Shown one piece after another: positions 1 through 10,982 of a stretch of 64,000 nt of DNA. Under the pieces are notes generated by a model. That model was given only the letters and a program-made list of their open reading frames with translations. It was not told where the DNA came from and ran no database searches. Made by a program: the position numbers and the translations under genes. Source of the DNA: Pseudogymnoascus destructans (lineage: Eukaryota; Ascomycota; Leotiomycetes; Thelebolales; Thelebolaceae); the NCBI RefSeq assembly GCF_001641265.1, contig NW_020167529.1, positions 583,001 to 647,000 on the forward strand. The letters run 5' to 3'. Positions within the stretch are counted from its first letter, which is position 1, and each line of letters starts with the position of its first letter.

Positions 1-493
1 AGCCGAGTATTGGGCGAGTAGTGCGCAGCCTACTAGGAACCCAAGAGATGGTTCTATGGGATTCTCTTACATTCGCTACATGATTAGCAAGCTAGTTGTG
101 GGTCGCACTTGATTTCTAATACATTTAGCAAGCCTGGTTAGTCATGGAAAGTCATGGAAAATGAGAGAACTACACTCCTTTGGCATAAATATGCCCTTTC
201 CTTAAGAAAGGGCAAGCAGGCAATACAGTAAATCAACTAGCACATACTTCCACGTCTTTTACAAGCTTCCCAAGCATTAATCTTGTTATTCTTTGTTTCT
301 AAAAAGTCAGTGAGGTGCTAACCTCTGACTTATCCCTGAGTTCTCAGACTCAACATTTGTTACAACTTGTCTAAACCACTTCACTACATCATACACCTGA
401 TTGCTGCGTTGTGGAATAGTCTAAGCTACAACCCAGTGTGTCATCCCTTCCTTGGGTGGCTAGATTCTCACATCTGGTGCACCCACCATTACA
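1..493 (-). repeat. Dispersed repeat R, copy 1
   Basis: This is one of three copies of a roughly 460-bp repeat (the others are at 16559 and 39863). On the minus strand it begins TGTAATGGTGGG at 493 and abruptly replaces the C-terminal end of a Tc1-type transposase. It contains a strong hairpin (GCCCTTTC ... GAAAGGGC class) and a second hairpin around AAGTCAG/CTGACTT. The TG start suggests a solo LTR, but I found no matching terminal CA or target duplication, so its class is open. Homology with the other copies fades near position 25, at the window edge. Confidence 0.7.
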
Positions 494-2191
494 CTTCCCT
501 CCGTTTAATGGTGTATAGCCGTCAACCTGATCCTTGAGATAATCAAAGGCATTTTCAATAGGGTGCAAATTGGGAGAGTTTGGAGGCCAAAATTTCACTC
601 TATAGATTCCCTCCTTCTTCATATAATCTTCCAATGACTGGTGAGCCTTCAAATGAAGACTTACATTATCATCCACAAACTATACTCGTTTTGTAGGATG
701 TAAAGCCTTTACTTTTTGAAAGTAGGGCAAGAGAAGAGGAATAAGAACCATCTCTCGATATAGAAACCAATCAATCCCGCCCTTTGAAACTTCTTGCCCT
801 TCTGATTGCTGTCCTCTACTCCATGTCTCTATATCTCCAAACTCTTGTGAAGCAACTCGTGCCTTTTTCCATTTGCTTTTGCCATTCCGAATATCTGCAT
901 TTAGAGTTTCCATATATCCGTACTCAAGAGTTCCAACTGTTGTTGCTCTAACAAGTTCATTCTCTGCTTTTGATTTCCAATATGCATTTATCTCTCATAG
1001 TTTCTGCACATGTATCTGCTTCTCTTCTATACTTTCAGGAATCCATGAACGAGAAGGGCGTAAGATAGAGGTTTCTGAACTCATTGCTCCCCAAAACATA
1101 ACTTGAAATAAAGATTTCTCCTGTTGAATTGCCATGCTCTCTGCTGTTTGACCCCGTTAAAGTGTTATCCGTCATTTCTTATGTGGATTCCCTCTGAAAT
1201 TGATATATGATTCGTCTGAGAAAATAAAAATTGATCCAGCTTGAAGTTCGGATAGTGCCCATTTGCAGAATTTCCATCGTACTGAAGGAATGATATTATC
1301 CAAGTAGGCCTTGAGGCAGATGTTTTTCCGTACAATAGGTTGTGGAATTTCAACACTTGAGTGATTCTTTGCAACTCGTTCGACAATTGATCGTTGTTAC
1401 GACGGAACAAGAAGGCTGGCCAACTACAGGACAGGAAGGAGGGAGGTCGCATGAGACCGGCCCTGGTACCTGGAGGCGCAGCAGGGAATAGTAGTTCCGA
1501 AAGTATCACGTGACGGACTCGCAGGATGATGAGAAGAGTCCTAAGAGTCCAGGACTCCGAGAACTCGAGTGAGTTCCCAGGAGTCCACTAGGCACGTGAT
1601 GGACTCGCAGGATGATGAGAAGAGTCCTAAGAGTCCAGGACTCCGAGGACTCGAGTGAGTTCCCAAGAGTCCACTAGGCACGACGCCACTATATAAGTAG
1701 ATAGTATTTCCTTAGATAGGAGCTTCGTGCTCAACTCAATACAGTATTTGTTATATACTAGTAACGTGTTACTTGAAGCCTTTGTGTCTGATCCCCTGCC
1801 TCCTCTGATAAGTAAACCTTTACGCAAGAGAACCTCTGTGTCTTCTATCGTTTAGAAGTCAGCGTTACAATCGTGCGTAGGGTAGATTTTCCTTATTAAT
1901 AACTTGTTGAAAAGTGTCAAATGGATTTGCAAGTAGCAAAGATCGTATGAGTAGTGACTCTTCAGAATCCTTTTGAATTGTCTGTGGTCTTCCGCTTCGT
2001 GGCTTTGATTCGAGGTGTTGGAGAAGGTTGTGAATTTCAGTATTCCCTGCCCTTTTAACAGTTTGGTGCCATATATATGCAATAGAGTCAGCTGAGATTC
2101 CAAGCTTCTTTTCAATCTCTCCATATGATGCGTTCATGTATACACGCAAGGTAATAATTGCAGCACGTAGTGGTATTGAGATTTCAGCCAT
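494..2191 (-). pseudogene. Decayed Tc1/mariner-type transposase, split by a solo LTR
   Basis: Read on the minus strand, the N-terminus (2191 to about 1870) is a helix-turn-helix of the Tc1 type followed by the GRPQT segment. After the inserted LTR (1395-1869) the frame resumes with a DDE-type core: SDES with the first catalytic Asp, VDDN with the second, and HPIENAFDYLK with the Glu. At least three in-frame stops interrupt it (near 1170, 995 and 678), and the 3' end is cut by repeat R at 493. Two stops fall where TGG or CAG would be expected, consistent with C-to-T decay. It is a dead transposase. The family assignment rests on motif order, not on a database search. Confidence 0.8.
1395..1869 (+). 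repeat. Solo LTR, family A (475 bp), with target duplication
   Basis: It begins TGTTACGACGG and ends CAGCGTTACA, and is flanked by ATCGT on both sides (1390-1394 and 1870-1874), a perfect 5-bp target-site duplication. Inside is an 86-bp tandem duplication (1507-1592 and 1593-1678) rich in GAGTCC/GGACTC. A TATATAAGTAG box near 1691 is the likely LTR promoter. A second full-length copy lies at 42020-42494 with the same length and, by eye, about eight differences. No internal retroelement sequence is left at this site. Confidence 0.93.
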
Positions 2192-2368
2192 TGTTGAGCA
2201 TTACTTCATTGCTTCATTCACTCTCATATTCTACGCGTGTACATTTTCTACGCGTGTACTCGGGTACAAGTACATGGTGCTTGGTAGATTCCTACAATCT
2301 AATTGGCTGTTGTGCACAGACCCTGTGGAAACTTTTGGGCCGCACGAGTAGAACTAACCGCTTTAAGA

Positions 2369-2481
2369 GCTGCTACAGTGTAGCAGCTTTAGACCGAATT
2401 AGGATATAGTGGCAACAGGGGGCCGCAAGGACTATCGTATCACTATTTCCTATTTAGGCTAAAGCTGCTACGCTGCTACAC
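2369..2481. repeat. Short inverted repeat, possible MITE remnant
   Basis: TAGCAGCTTTAG at 2381-2392 is repeated in inverse orientation as CTAAAGCTGCTA at 2459-2470, and the similarity extends outward with GCTGCTAC blocks. About 66 bp separate the arms. It could be a small non-autonomous element or the terminal region of the neighbouring Tc1 element. No target duplication was evident. Confidence 0.4.
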
Positions 2482-2608
2482 GCAAATTACGCTGCTGAAG
2501 TGGTCTAGTGCCTCTTCGCCCCGAAAACAAAAGGAATATCCAAGAAACACCCCGTGTAGCTTTTGTTTTTCCCATTTTAAAAGGGCTGCCCAGAAGTGTT
2601 ACTGCATC

Positions 2609-3106
2609 TCAGCCCTTGTGGAACAAGCCGCGTAAGCCCTTCTTCTTCCGGTGATTTCGCTCGCTTGAATCGGTTTCCCCCGACGACCTCCCCCCTTCTT
2701 CTCTTGATTTGAACCCCCCGTCGCCGTCTGAAGGGCTGGTGCTCTCTTTTGAGGAGGAGGATCCGGGTTTGGAGACAACGGCAACGGTGCTATCGACGTA
2801 GTGGATATCCTCGTACACCTGTGTCGGGTCGATGAAGCCCTTTGATGAGACGCGCCGCCGCGAGGAGGAGAAGCGGTGGCGGGAGGAGGAGCGGGCAAGG
2901 TGGTTGCCAAAGGACTCGATGCAGGCGTCGGGGGAGAGGTTGGCGTCGGGGTGGGGGAGGGTGGTGTTGCGACCTGGGGAAGTTAGTTGGGCTGGTGGAA
3001 GGGGGATGGGATGGAGGAACTTACGAAGACTCAGTGGCTCGGGGAAGCCGGTATATCTGATGCCGTTGAACTCCTGGTCTGGCACGTCTTGGATGGCGGA
3101 GGCCAT
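2609..3106 (-). CDS. Unrecognised Ser-rich protein (148 aa, one intron)
   Basis: I do not recognise the family. The model runs from ATG at 3106 through a 51-bp intron at 2974-3024 (GTAAGT donor, AACTAAC branch, CCCAG acceptor) to the stop at 2609, giving 148 residues. The start is preferred because it begins a compact exon whose frame matches after splicing. The N-terminus (NGIRYTGFPEP) looks folded. The middle has an Arg/Ser-rich stretch (RSSSRHRFSSSRRR), and the tail ends in the basic KKKGLRGLFHKG. No signal peptide or membrane segment is seen. It could be a small regulatory or intrinsically disordered protein; no function is assigned. Confidence 0.6.
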   Translation of the reverse strand: MASAIQDVPDQEFNGIRYTGFPEPLSLRKFLHPIPLPPAQLTSPGRNTTLPHPDANLSPDACIESFGNHLARSSSRHRFSSSRRRVSSKGFIDPTQVYEDIHYVDSTVAVVSKPGSSSSKESTSPSDGDGGFKSREEGGRSSGETDSSERNHRKKKGLRGLFHKG

Positions 3107-3848
3107 TGTGAGGGTAAGCGTATATCCGTACAGTAAGTGTGTGGTGTTATTCGTGCTGCAGTAAAGATATATAGGTCTCGGTTTTGGTTGAGGTAAAGTT
3201 AAATCAGAGGTAAGCGTTGATGTAGAGCAAAGGAGAAGTATTCATGGGTGAGATATGTACTGGAGTATAAAAGAAAGAAGAGGAAGGTGAAACAGAGACA
3301 AAGGCGGAATATGTAGCAAGACCAACCGGACTCACCGTGCATACTTATGTATTGGCCACTTGACCCTTCCAAGGATATTTTATTCACTATTGACTTGTTG
3401 GCCGCGACTATGCAGAGGTTGAATGTTGAGCGAATTAGAGTAGTGCACTGTAGATGTATGTCTGTGTATATGCTTGGATGTAATTTAGCGCGCGTGAAAG
3501 TGTCACGACTATCGCATCCGTTAGCCACCGCCAGCTGCCAATCAATCCATATAGTGCGGGTCGGTTGAAACAAGATATTGGTCACGCGATTATGGGATAT
3601 ACTTTGTACCATTTGTACCTATGATCGAGACCACAAGGCTGAACTAAAATAAGAGCAAAGCCCTGTGTGCCTCCAGCGTTTCCTGTAGCGCTCGAGACTC
3701 CTCACTTCATGCCGCCAGCGTCTCAGATAGCCACGTTTTGCCTATCACATTGCGCTTGTTAGGCGCCTCTAGGATCCGCGGTTAGATCCTTCCATGCGTC
3801 CTCCTCCGCGACACCAATAGAGCCCAGTTACTATTCTAGACCAGCACC
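3107..3848. other. Intergenic region between divergent genes
   Basis: This stretch carries the upstream regions of the minus-strand gene at 2609-3106 and the plus-strand gene at 3849. I see no further gene or RNA in it. Short reading frames around 3199-3612 have no protein-like features. Confidence 0.5.
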
Positions 3849-5196
3849 ATGGAGAGCTTCCAGCCCTGGATGGACGCCCCCACCCCGCAAAACGAAGCTT
3901 CGAACCACTCCTTTGTTGAGCCCCTCCCAATGCCATTGAAGGGCTCAGTGGGAGACGATTCCGACGAATGGGAATACGAGTATTCGACCACCGAAACCGA
4001 AGTCAGTGCCCCTCACAACTTGCTCCATCCTACACCCGTTTACTATCCTGCAGACTTTCTACCTCACACTCGACCTTACAACCCCATCCATACCGACTTC
4101 TCGCCCTCGAGCCACCGCTCCCCCCAGCGGCCGTGCAAGCACGAAAACCAAATGGATAAACCCCGGCCTCGGGCGTCATAAGCGCCAACTCGGGCACGCA
4201 CCCACAATATCTCTCGGAGACAAAGACAAAGACAAAGAGGGCGTGGACACCGTTCCCGTCGAGTCCGCCGACGAAGAGCCCCAAAGCCCCGCCAACGACA
4301 CTTCGTTACACGACGAAAACGAGCCCGAGAGCAACGGGCATGCAGAGCAAAAGATCCAGATCCTACACCTCGAGTCCGACAACCCGCTCATCTCATACCG
4401 CGATCACACCTTCACCTGCCGCTGGACCAAGAATATCGGCAGCGAACTCCTCTTCACCCCCGACGATGACACAGATGACCCCCTCCCAGCCCTACGCCAT
4501 CTACCCGGCGATGTCTCCCTCCTCGCCTCCTGCTCCGCCCGCCTAACCTCCGCCACCGCAACCGTCGTCCCCGTCACACACGCAACACCCCTTTCGCTCG
4601 CCCCCTACGAGGAAGGCCCCCTCGTGGAATCCGTCTCCGTCGCCGCGTCCACCGAGCGACGCAACCAGGCGCGCTTCCTGGAGCGATTGATGGGAATCAA
4701 AGAGCGCAAAGCCGAGGACGACGAGGTCACAGTCGTGGCGTACAAGCGCACCAAGTTCCACGGCTGGATCGAGGTAATCCGCAAGCGGATCGAAGATGAA
4801 CGCGCTACGATACGGGAGGGATTGAGCAGCGCGACGCCCGAGGGGGCGGAGGTGGCGAGGAGACGGCTGGCAGAGCTGGATGAGCAGGAGCGAAGGGTCC
4901 CGACGGATGCGCCGGCGGATGAAGATGATGATGACGAGCCTGCTGCGCGGTCGGTGAAGCGGAGGAAGAAGCGGAAGGAGATGCTGACGGTGAGTGAGGA
5001 GAAGGGAACGACGATGCGGCTGAAGCCGAGGGGGGTGAGGAGACGGCCGAGGAGGGATTGGAAGAGGTATAATTTGGATGGGACGGCGGCGGCGAGGAAT
5101 GCGGAGGTTAATTGGCAGGGCGTGCATACGCAGGACGCGGAGGAGGCATCTGGCGCATATGACGGTGCGGACCAACGAGAAGGGCCGGCGGAGTGA
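3849..5196 (+). CDS. TFIIIC triple-barrel (tau55/Tfc7-like) domain protein, 431 aa
   Basis: The product resembles the small TFIIIC subunit whose triple-barrel domain helps RNA polymerase III factors assemble on tRNA genes. Exon 1 (3849-4001) and exon 2 (4054-5196) are joined over a 52-bp intron (GTCAGT...TGCAG). Splicing creates the family signature DEWEYEYSTTETETFYLTLDL at about residues 40-60, followed by the second half around HTFTCRW and GSELLFTP at about 150-190. The C-terminal half is a charged extension with an acidic run and basic clusters (KRRKKRK), probably nuclear. The signature is split exactly by the intron, which supports the splice. The family is assigned from memory of the motif. 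The long tail is unusual and could have a separate role. Confidence 0.75.
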
Positions 5197-5483
5197 AGCA
5201 CGCATGATGGACACGGTAGAGAAGTCGTGTTGGGTGAGGAGCTGAGGTCTTGGGTATAGTTTTGAGAAACCAGCTTAGATAATTATAGCCGTGAGTAACC
5301 AAGAGTCTATAAACAGTGCTAGGTTAATAGTGCTAGCCTAATAGCGTGAAGTAGTGGGATAACATGGTCCTACGACTGTCGTTGCCTTGTAGGCTTGAAC
5401 TTTTAGGAGGCATCAGTATGAAGAGGTCTATTTTCTACAGTTTGCTATACACCAAATCTATCAAACTGTCGTTGAACTTCCCC

Positions 5484-6980
5484 TTATAGCCGACGGCTCA
5501 CTATCTCATGATTAACCACCCTCCCCGACCCCTCCCCAATCGACGCCCCCGCCTTCACCGCCGCCGCCGTAACCGACTCCCTCCTCGACCTCCCCACCTT
5601 CGCCCCCTTCACCCCTCCAACCACCGGCACCGGCACCGGCACCGCCGCAGCCGCAACCGCAGCCGCCGACGCCCTCTCCCCCTTCTTCATAAACTTGAGC
5701 TTAATCTCCTCAGGGGTGAACTTCCTCGTCTTACTCCTTAGCATCTCCACCCTCTCCTCATGCGTCATCCCGATCTGCGCGCCCATCGGCACCAGACGGC
5801 GCGCGAGATGGTCGAAGTCCTTGGTGATGCACCGGTACGTGATCATCAGGTAGTCGATGTCGGTGAAGGTCAGCGCGCCCTCGGCCTGGTAGGTGGGCTT
5901 GGCTTTGAGGAAGGCGGCGGGGTGGGCTTTCCAGTGGCGCCGTGGGTTGAGGTGGTGAGAGGTGTGGTAGCCGTCGTTGAAGCAGTGGCGGTTGCTCTGG
6001 GAAGATGTTAGTGACTGTTGTGCTAGATAGTAGGGGGCGTGGGGGCTTACGGGGACGTCAATGAGAGTGATGCTAGAGCGGAAGTCGGACATGGGGTCCA
6101 CGTTGTCGACTAAGCAATGCTGTCCGAAATTCCCGATCATCATCCCGAGGCGCATTATGAAGAATGGTAGTAGAAGTACAAAAACTGTTGGGCGGGTGTT
6201 CAGCTGGGCCGCGAGGTATATAAAGCCCATCGAGGAGCACTCCGATATCAATGCCTTTGCGGCTAAATCGTATTTCTTGTTGCGGTAGAAGTAAATTGGC
6301 AGTTCCAGCCAGGTGCACACCAGGAACCGAACGAAGTACCTGATGAATTCCAGGGGCTCATCACGCTGGAAGTAGATGGTGGACGAGAGATCTCCGGGGC
6401 CGTTCCCCTCAACGTGGTGCATCTTGACATGGTGGTAATAGTATGAATCCCAGGTATGACCCATCAGAGGTCCCGTGATATATGGAAAGAGGCGATCGAA
6501 GAAGGCATATTGTTTTCCGAGCAAGCCGTTATTATGTATGTGGTTGTGAAGAAGCAGCGTAAATGGGCCGGCGTTCCACACGGCATAAACGGTGTGGAGG
6601 ACGGCATGAAGCCACGAGAAGCTGTAGTATAGGTATAAGGCGCTTGGCAAAAGCGTCGTGAAGTGTATTATTATGTGTGTGATGAATACAGTGTCTGGGT
6701 TCTGTCGTACAAGTTTCGAAGCCCATGCGAGATAAGGTTGCACCACCAGACGATCCAGCGTCGGATTTATTTCGTTATTGTCCCATGAAGTGAAGGCTGA
6801 GGATTCCACACTCAATTGCTCCAGGATGGGCCTCACTGAGTCGTCATCGTCGTCGGATTTGGGCCGATTGGGTTGTGCTTCTGCAGCTGCTGTGCTCGAG
6901 TCTCGGATGTCGTTCTGAATGTCGTATCGGAGGTTCTTTAAGACAATTGTGTCGGCTTCAGTCAAGGTCGACATATCCAA
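5484..6980 (-). CDS. Membrane fatty-acid desaturase family protein, 480 aa
   Basis: It belongs to the integral-membrane di-iron desaturase/hydroxylase superfamily, which works on acyl chains in the ER membrane. The three His regions are visible: HNHIH at residues 145-149, HHVKMHH at 183-189 and HTSHH at 321-325. Hydrophobic helices lie at about 100-140 and 215-285. A 54-bp intron (5997-6050, GTAAGC...CCCAG) is removed just before the third His region. It is in frame, so an unspliced form would add 18 residues. The C-terminus has an Ala/Val/Pro-rich low-complexity stretch (VPVPVPV) and a basic tail. Substrate and regiospecificity cannot be read from sequence. Confidence 0.85.
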   Translation of the reverse strand: MDMSTLTEADTIVLKNLRYDIQNDIRDSSTAAAEAQPNRPKSDDDDDSVRPILEQLSVESSAFTSWDNNEINPTLDRLVVQPYLAWASKLVRQNPDTVFITHIIIHFTTLLPSALYLYYSFSWLHAVLHTVYAVWNAGPFTLLLHNHIHNNGLLGKQYAFFDRLFPYITGPLMGHTWDSYYYHHVKMHHVEGNGPGDLSSTIYFQRDEPLEFIRYFVRFLVCTWLELPIYFYRNKKYDLAAKALISECSSMGFIYLAAQLNTRPTVFVLLLPFFIMRLGMMIGNFGQHCLVDNVDPMSDFRSSITLIDVPVSPHAPYYLAQQSLTSSQSNRHCFNDGYHTSHHLNPRRHWKAHPAAFLKAKPTYQAEGALTFTDIDYLMITYRCITKDFDHLARRLVPMGAQIGMTHEERVEMLRSKTRKFTPEEIKLKFMKKGERASAAAVAAAAVPVPVPVVGGVKGAKVGRSRRESVTAAAVKAGASIGEGSGRVVNHEIVSRRL

Positions 6981-7235
6981 GAACAGGGCAAGATGCCAAG
7001 AACAAAAAGAAGGAAATCCAGCTCAATTATATCTCTTATATGTAGAGAGGCTCATATATGCAGCGGGGGAGCCATATTTATTTAGTTGGATTGTGAAGTC
7101 GGGCCTGAGGTACGTGACTTTGGGGATCTCGCCCATGACTGTCGGATCGCCCCGTTTAACACGCCAAAAAAAACTTGTGGGATACCACCAACACTACTAC
7201 ATCTACCCTAATACTTGTTCCGAACTCCAACCCAC

Positions 7236-7328
7236 TCCGAACTGGTGTATCGGTAACATATCCGCCTCTCACCATTCGAAAGAATTATGAATCCGCGGTT
7301 GCGCGGGGTTCGACTCCCCGGTTCGGAA
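7236..7328 (+). tRNA. tRNA-Glu (CTC) with a 22-nt intron
   Basis: The cloverleaf closes fully: acceptor TCCGAAC/GTTCGGA, D-arm GTGT/ACAT with GG in the loop, anticodon stem CCGC/GCGG with loop CTCTCAC, and T-arm CGGGG/CCCCG with loop TTCGACT. The anticodon is CTC (7268-7270), reading GAG. An intron at 7272-7293 sits one base 3' of the anticodon, the canonical eukaryotic tRNA intron position, and must be removed before the anticodon stem can form. The mature length is 71 nt plus CCA. The internal B box GGTTCGACTCC is intact. It stands alone among protein genes. Confidence 0.93.
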
Positions 7329-7365
7329 TATTTCAGAACCATCTACTCTCAAGTAGACCAGTCCA

Positions 7366-7373
7366 TTTTTTTT
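7366..7373 (+). terminator. RNA polymerase III T-tract terminator of tRNA-Glu
   Basis: A run of eight T lies 37 bp past the tRNA 3' end, with a second run of ten T at 7377-7386. T-tracts on the coding strand are the standard Pol III stop signal. Confidence 0.7.
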
Positions 7374-7386
7374 GCGTTTTTTTTTT

Positions 7387-8618
7387 GTCATATGTTTGAT
7401 ATATATATATTTTTTATAAACAGGCACGGATCAGGCAGAGGCCGAGATGTCATACTCTGGCCCTGTTGATGGTGTTGATGGTGTTGATTTATTCTCGCTT
7501 GCAAAGGTCCAAGTGCCGATGCGAGGTTCGTCTCGGCAGCTGTCAAAAAAGGGGCATCATAAACACCTGACCTGAACTCTATAGAATCATATATTAAGGT
7601 AAAGCTCACCTCTGCCATGCAGCTATGACGTCAACATCAGCCAGAATATCGGAAGCTTTCTTGTTTATACAACAGTTCAGCCAGTGTATTGAGGGTATCA
7701 ACGGCTACTTGCATGAATCTCTGCAAATGTAAATGCATTTGCACACGTACCCCATGCCCAAGCCAACCAAAGAGGATGGCACCTGACGCTGCTGATCCAG
7801 TTCTGAGCATTTGCTCGAGCCATATAGCGAATCGATCCCTACCACTGTGTCAACACCAGCATTCCTGGGGCCAACCATGGCTCGGCTGGTTTTACCAAAC
7901 ACATATAGATTCCACGTCCTGACTAATGTTGGTATGACAACTGTCTGTCTCACCCGTCCTAATTGTCAAAGGTTCTCGTCCCGGCCAATCATGGAAGGCC
8001 GTTCTAGATACAATAATAAGCCCAATTTGAAGCCACAAGACCTCAGTTATGTGGCCACCGATCGCCACCAGGTATTCCCAAGTTTATAGTCGGGCAAGGC
8101 AAAGCAAGGCTCTAGGGGGCGATATAGAGTACGATATAGTTGTATTATCATCAATGACTTCATTGACGATCCCTGGTTATACAGTGATGGGTTAAGGTAT
8201 ATACCATTCGCCAGTGACTCAAGATGTTATAGCCAACTTCAACCCACCAAACCTGTTTCGCTCAGGGCGCGGGGAAAGATGCGCGACCTCCCTCAGTTCC
8301 CCTCTTTCGCTCAGTTACACCTGGCACTCTAGATCGGTCTGATTGCTTCCAGATGTGCCAAGGAGGTGGACCCCTCCTCTTGCGCAGCCTCTGACGATGC
8401 AGAGGCAATATGAGTAGGCACGAATATCTTGACAAAACCTAACCAACGTCTTTGTCACCTGTAGCCCTCCACACTTCCGTTTCCGGTTTTTCCGCATCTG
8501 TTATTTAAAGGCGAGCGACACCCGTAGAAAAAGGTTCAACTTCTCCCTGCCATCCATCTCACGCAGATATCCCAAATATTTTAGTCATAAACACCAGGTG
8601 TCGAAGAAACATATCAAA
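7387..8618. other. Gene-free stretch
   Basis: I see no gene here. It holds a short (GATGGTGTT)n repeat near 7469-7487 and the upstream region of the MARVEL protein gene. A clean TATTTAAAGG box lies at 8501-8510, about 110 bp before that gene's start, and is a plausible TATA element. Confidence 0.5.
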
Positions 8619-9220
8619 ATGGCCATTGATAGAATCGTTGGCATGCTGCTTCGCGTGGGCGAGGTGAGTTTCATTCCTCCGCCAAATCATGGATGCATAA
8701 ACTGACCATATAAAGCTTGCCTTCGCAGCCGTCGTTGCTGGGCTTACCGGCGAATACCTCCATGAAACCAGAGGTCAGAGCAACTGGTCCAGAAAGCGGT
8801 TCATCTACACCATAATTGTCGCGTCACTATCGATACTCCTCTCACTGCTGTGGCTCCTCCCATTCTCGGGCGCCTTTATTCACTGGCCGGTCGATATCGT
8901 TTTCTTCGGTCTCTGGATTGCCGCCTTCGGTCTGCTGGTCAACGTATGTGCATAAAGCCCCAATATAATTTCCGCATTGCTAACTTGGGGAATAGTTCAT
9001 TGGCCCTCTTAACTGCGGCAACATCTTCAACTGGGGCGATATCACACAGAATGGGACTTGTCAGAAGTGGAAGGCCGACGTCGCCTTCTCTTTCCTATCG
9101 GCCATCTTTTGGCTCGTCAGCGCACTTGTGGGAATGTGGTTCATGCGCAAGCACACACCACACCATGGTGCTGTTGCTGGTGACGGAATCCCTGCTCGCA
9201 GACGCTGGTACAGACGTTAA
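8619..9220 (+). CDS. MARVEL-type four-helix membrane protein, 165 aa
   Basis: This is a small tetraspanning membrane protein of the fungal MARVEL type, which usually sits in plasma-membrane or vesicle membranes. Three exons (8619-8663, 8716-8943, 8996-9220) are separated by two 52-bp introns with GTGAGT and GTATGT donors. Hydrophobic segments are visible at about 7-28 (after the conserved Arg of MLLRVGE), 43-65, 70-92 and 120-142. Between helices 3 and 4 is the conserved loop CGNIFNWGD ... CQKWKADVAFSFL, with two Cys likely to form a disulfide. The tail is Arg-rich (RRRWYRR). A TATA-like box lies upstream at 8501. The molecular role of such proteins is poorly defined; the family assignment is from topology and the loop motif. 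Confidence 0.8.
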
Positions 9221-9759
9221 GAGGCTGCCCTTCCATCTTGATTGCAAGATCGTAGGTCGCTGGAGACATAACCCGTCTGGTTTTGAAACTTTGCTGCTTC
9301 TGCGAATACCCTCGATCCAATTTTCTCAAGGCGTTAATTCTGTTTGTTTGCCAGTATTCTGGGCTGTCTATTGCAATACAACGATTGCGCTTCAATTTAA
9401 TAATATAACGAGATATTGGGCACAGACAAGATGTAATGAACTTAAATATATCACTTAGCCAAGGCATCTCTGCACATGAAGATTGGTGGTAGTATATGAA
9501 ATTAAAACCCGAACCTTCCTACAAAGAAAACACGATATAGAAAGTAATACTTATAGATTCCGTGATGACCGAAGTGATTGTTGCTCTGATAAATTATATT
9601 GACAGGTCCTGGTGTGGTTACAAAATCCGGCTGACATAATCAGCCAATCCACCCCAACCAATCAATCGCGGCAAATACTGATTACACCTCAAAGCGTGAA
9701 CTCAAATATCTCGCACGGCATCTCCATCACACCAGCCATTGCGACCCCCGACAGCTCCA
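9221..9759. other. Intergenic region
   Basis: This is the 3' flank of the MARVEL gene and the promoter region of the complex I subunit gene. No RNA gene, repeat or additional coding region is supported. Confidence 0.5.
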
Positions 9760-10694
9760 ATGGCCTCCAAGATCACTCCCTACGTCTTCGGCTCGGCCGC
9801 AAGGCGGGTATGCATTGCATCGCGCCCAGCCATTCGATCCCAACGTCGGGCGTTCGTCGCCTCCTGCCGGGTAGCCAGTGATTCCCTCTTCGTGGTATGC
9901 CGCCCTTCGGCCTCCCCTCCCCCCAATCACCCCCCCGAAACATCCGCTGACACGATCCCCAGCACCGCGACTCCGCCGACAACAATGCGAGCATCCCGTT
10001 CAAGTTCAACGAGCAGAACAACGCCGTGATCAAGGAGATCCTGGCCCGCTACCCGCCCCAATACAAGAAGGCCGCCGTGATGCCCATCCTCGACCTCGGC
10101 CAGCGCCAGCACGGATTCACCAGCCTCAGCGTCATGAACGAGGTTGCGCGTCTCCTCGAGATGCCGCCTATGCGCGTTTACGAGGTCGCCACCTTCTACA
10201 CCATGTATAACCGTACCCCAGTCGGGAAATACCACGTGCAAGTCTGCACCACCGTAAGTCCCCTTTCGCCTATCAAATGCCCCAGCAATGCGACGACAGC
10301 AAATCCGAGCTAACACACCCAGACCCCCTGCCAGCTCGGCGGCTGCGGCTCCGACGCCATCGTCAAGGCCATCGAGGGCCACCTAGGCGTCCACAACGGA
10401 CAGACGACCAAGGACAACCTGTTCACATACTTGGAGGTTGAGTGCCTGGGCGCCTGCGTTAACGCGCCGATGGTACAGATCAACGATGACTACTACGAGG
10501 ATCTGACTCCCGAGTCGATCGTGGCACTGCTCAAGGCACTGGAGGCGAGCGCGAAGGATGTGGCGGGGACTCCTTCGAAGGTGCCGGCGCCGGGACCGGC
10601 GAGTGGAAGAGAGAGCTGTGAGCCGACGGGGGGGTTGACGAGCTTGAAGGGGGAGCCGTGGGGGAAGGAGTTGTTTAAGAAGGAATTCCAATAG
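9760..10694 (+). CDS. nuo24: Complex I 24-kDa [2Fe-2S] subunit (NDUFV2/NuoE), 265 aa
   Basis: This is a subunit of the NADH-oxidising module of mitochondrial complex I, carrying the N1a [2Fe-2S] cluster. Three exons (9760-9894, 9963-10253, 10323-10694) are joined over 68- and 69-bp introns. The N-terminus is rich in Arg/Ser/Ala without acids, as expected for a mitochondrial presequence. The thioredoxin-like domain follows, with the cluster ligands as C140-x4-C145 (VCTTTPC) and C183-x3-C187 (CLGAC). The second intron splits the first ligand pair, so correct splicing is needed for a functional protein. The length matches the family. A second complex I-related gene lies at 49369-50184 but is not linked. 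Confidence 0.96.
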
Positions 10695-10982
10695 AGGGTA
10701 TAGAAAATTTGGGGAGGGGGAGGGGAGAGAGCATATTGGCGGTGTATATATTGTATGAGAGATTGATTACTCGTTTATGATTGTGCCTTTGCGGGTTGAT
10801 TTTGACAATGGGTGAGCAAACGACGAACGGGACAACAAACGGAAGGACAGGTCATGAATCACGAAGTACAGAGGGATGAGGTGGACCATCAATACTCTTG
10901 CCCCCGAAAGTCCGAGGAAGGACTGGGTAGAGGAAAGAGTTGATATCGGCAATTTAGGCCAATAGAACCTCTTTCTTTAAGA

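Noticed and set aside
4543..5214. Long Arg/Pro/Leu-rich minus-strand frames opposite the TFIIIC-domain gene
   Set aside because: They are shadows of the plus-strand gene; composition reflects its codon bias.
5508..5741. Arg/His/Pro-rich plus-strand frame
   Set aside because: Complement of the low-complexity tail of the desaturase.
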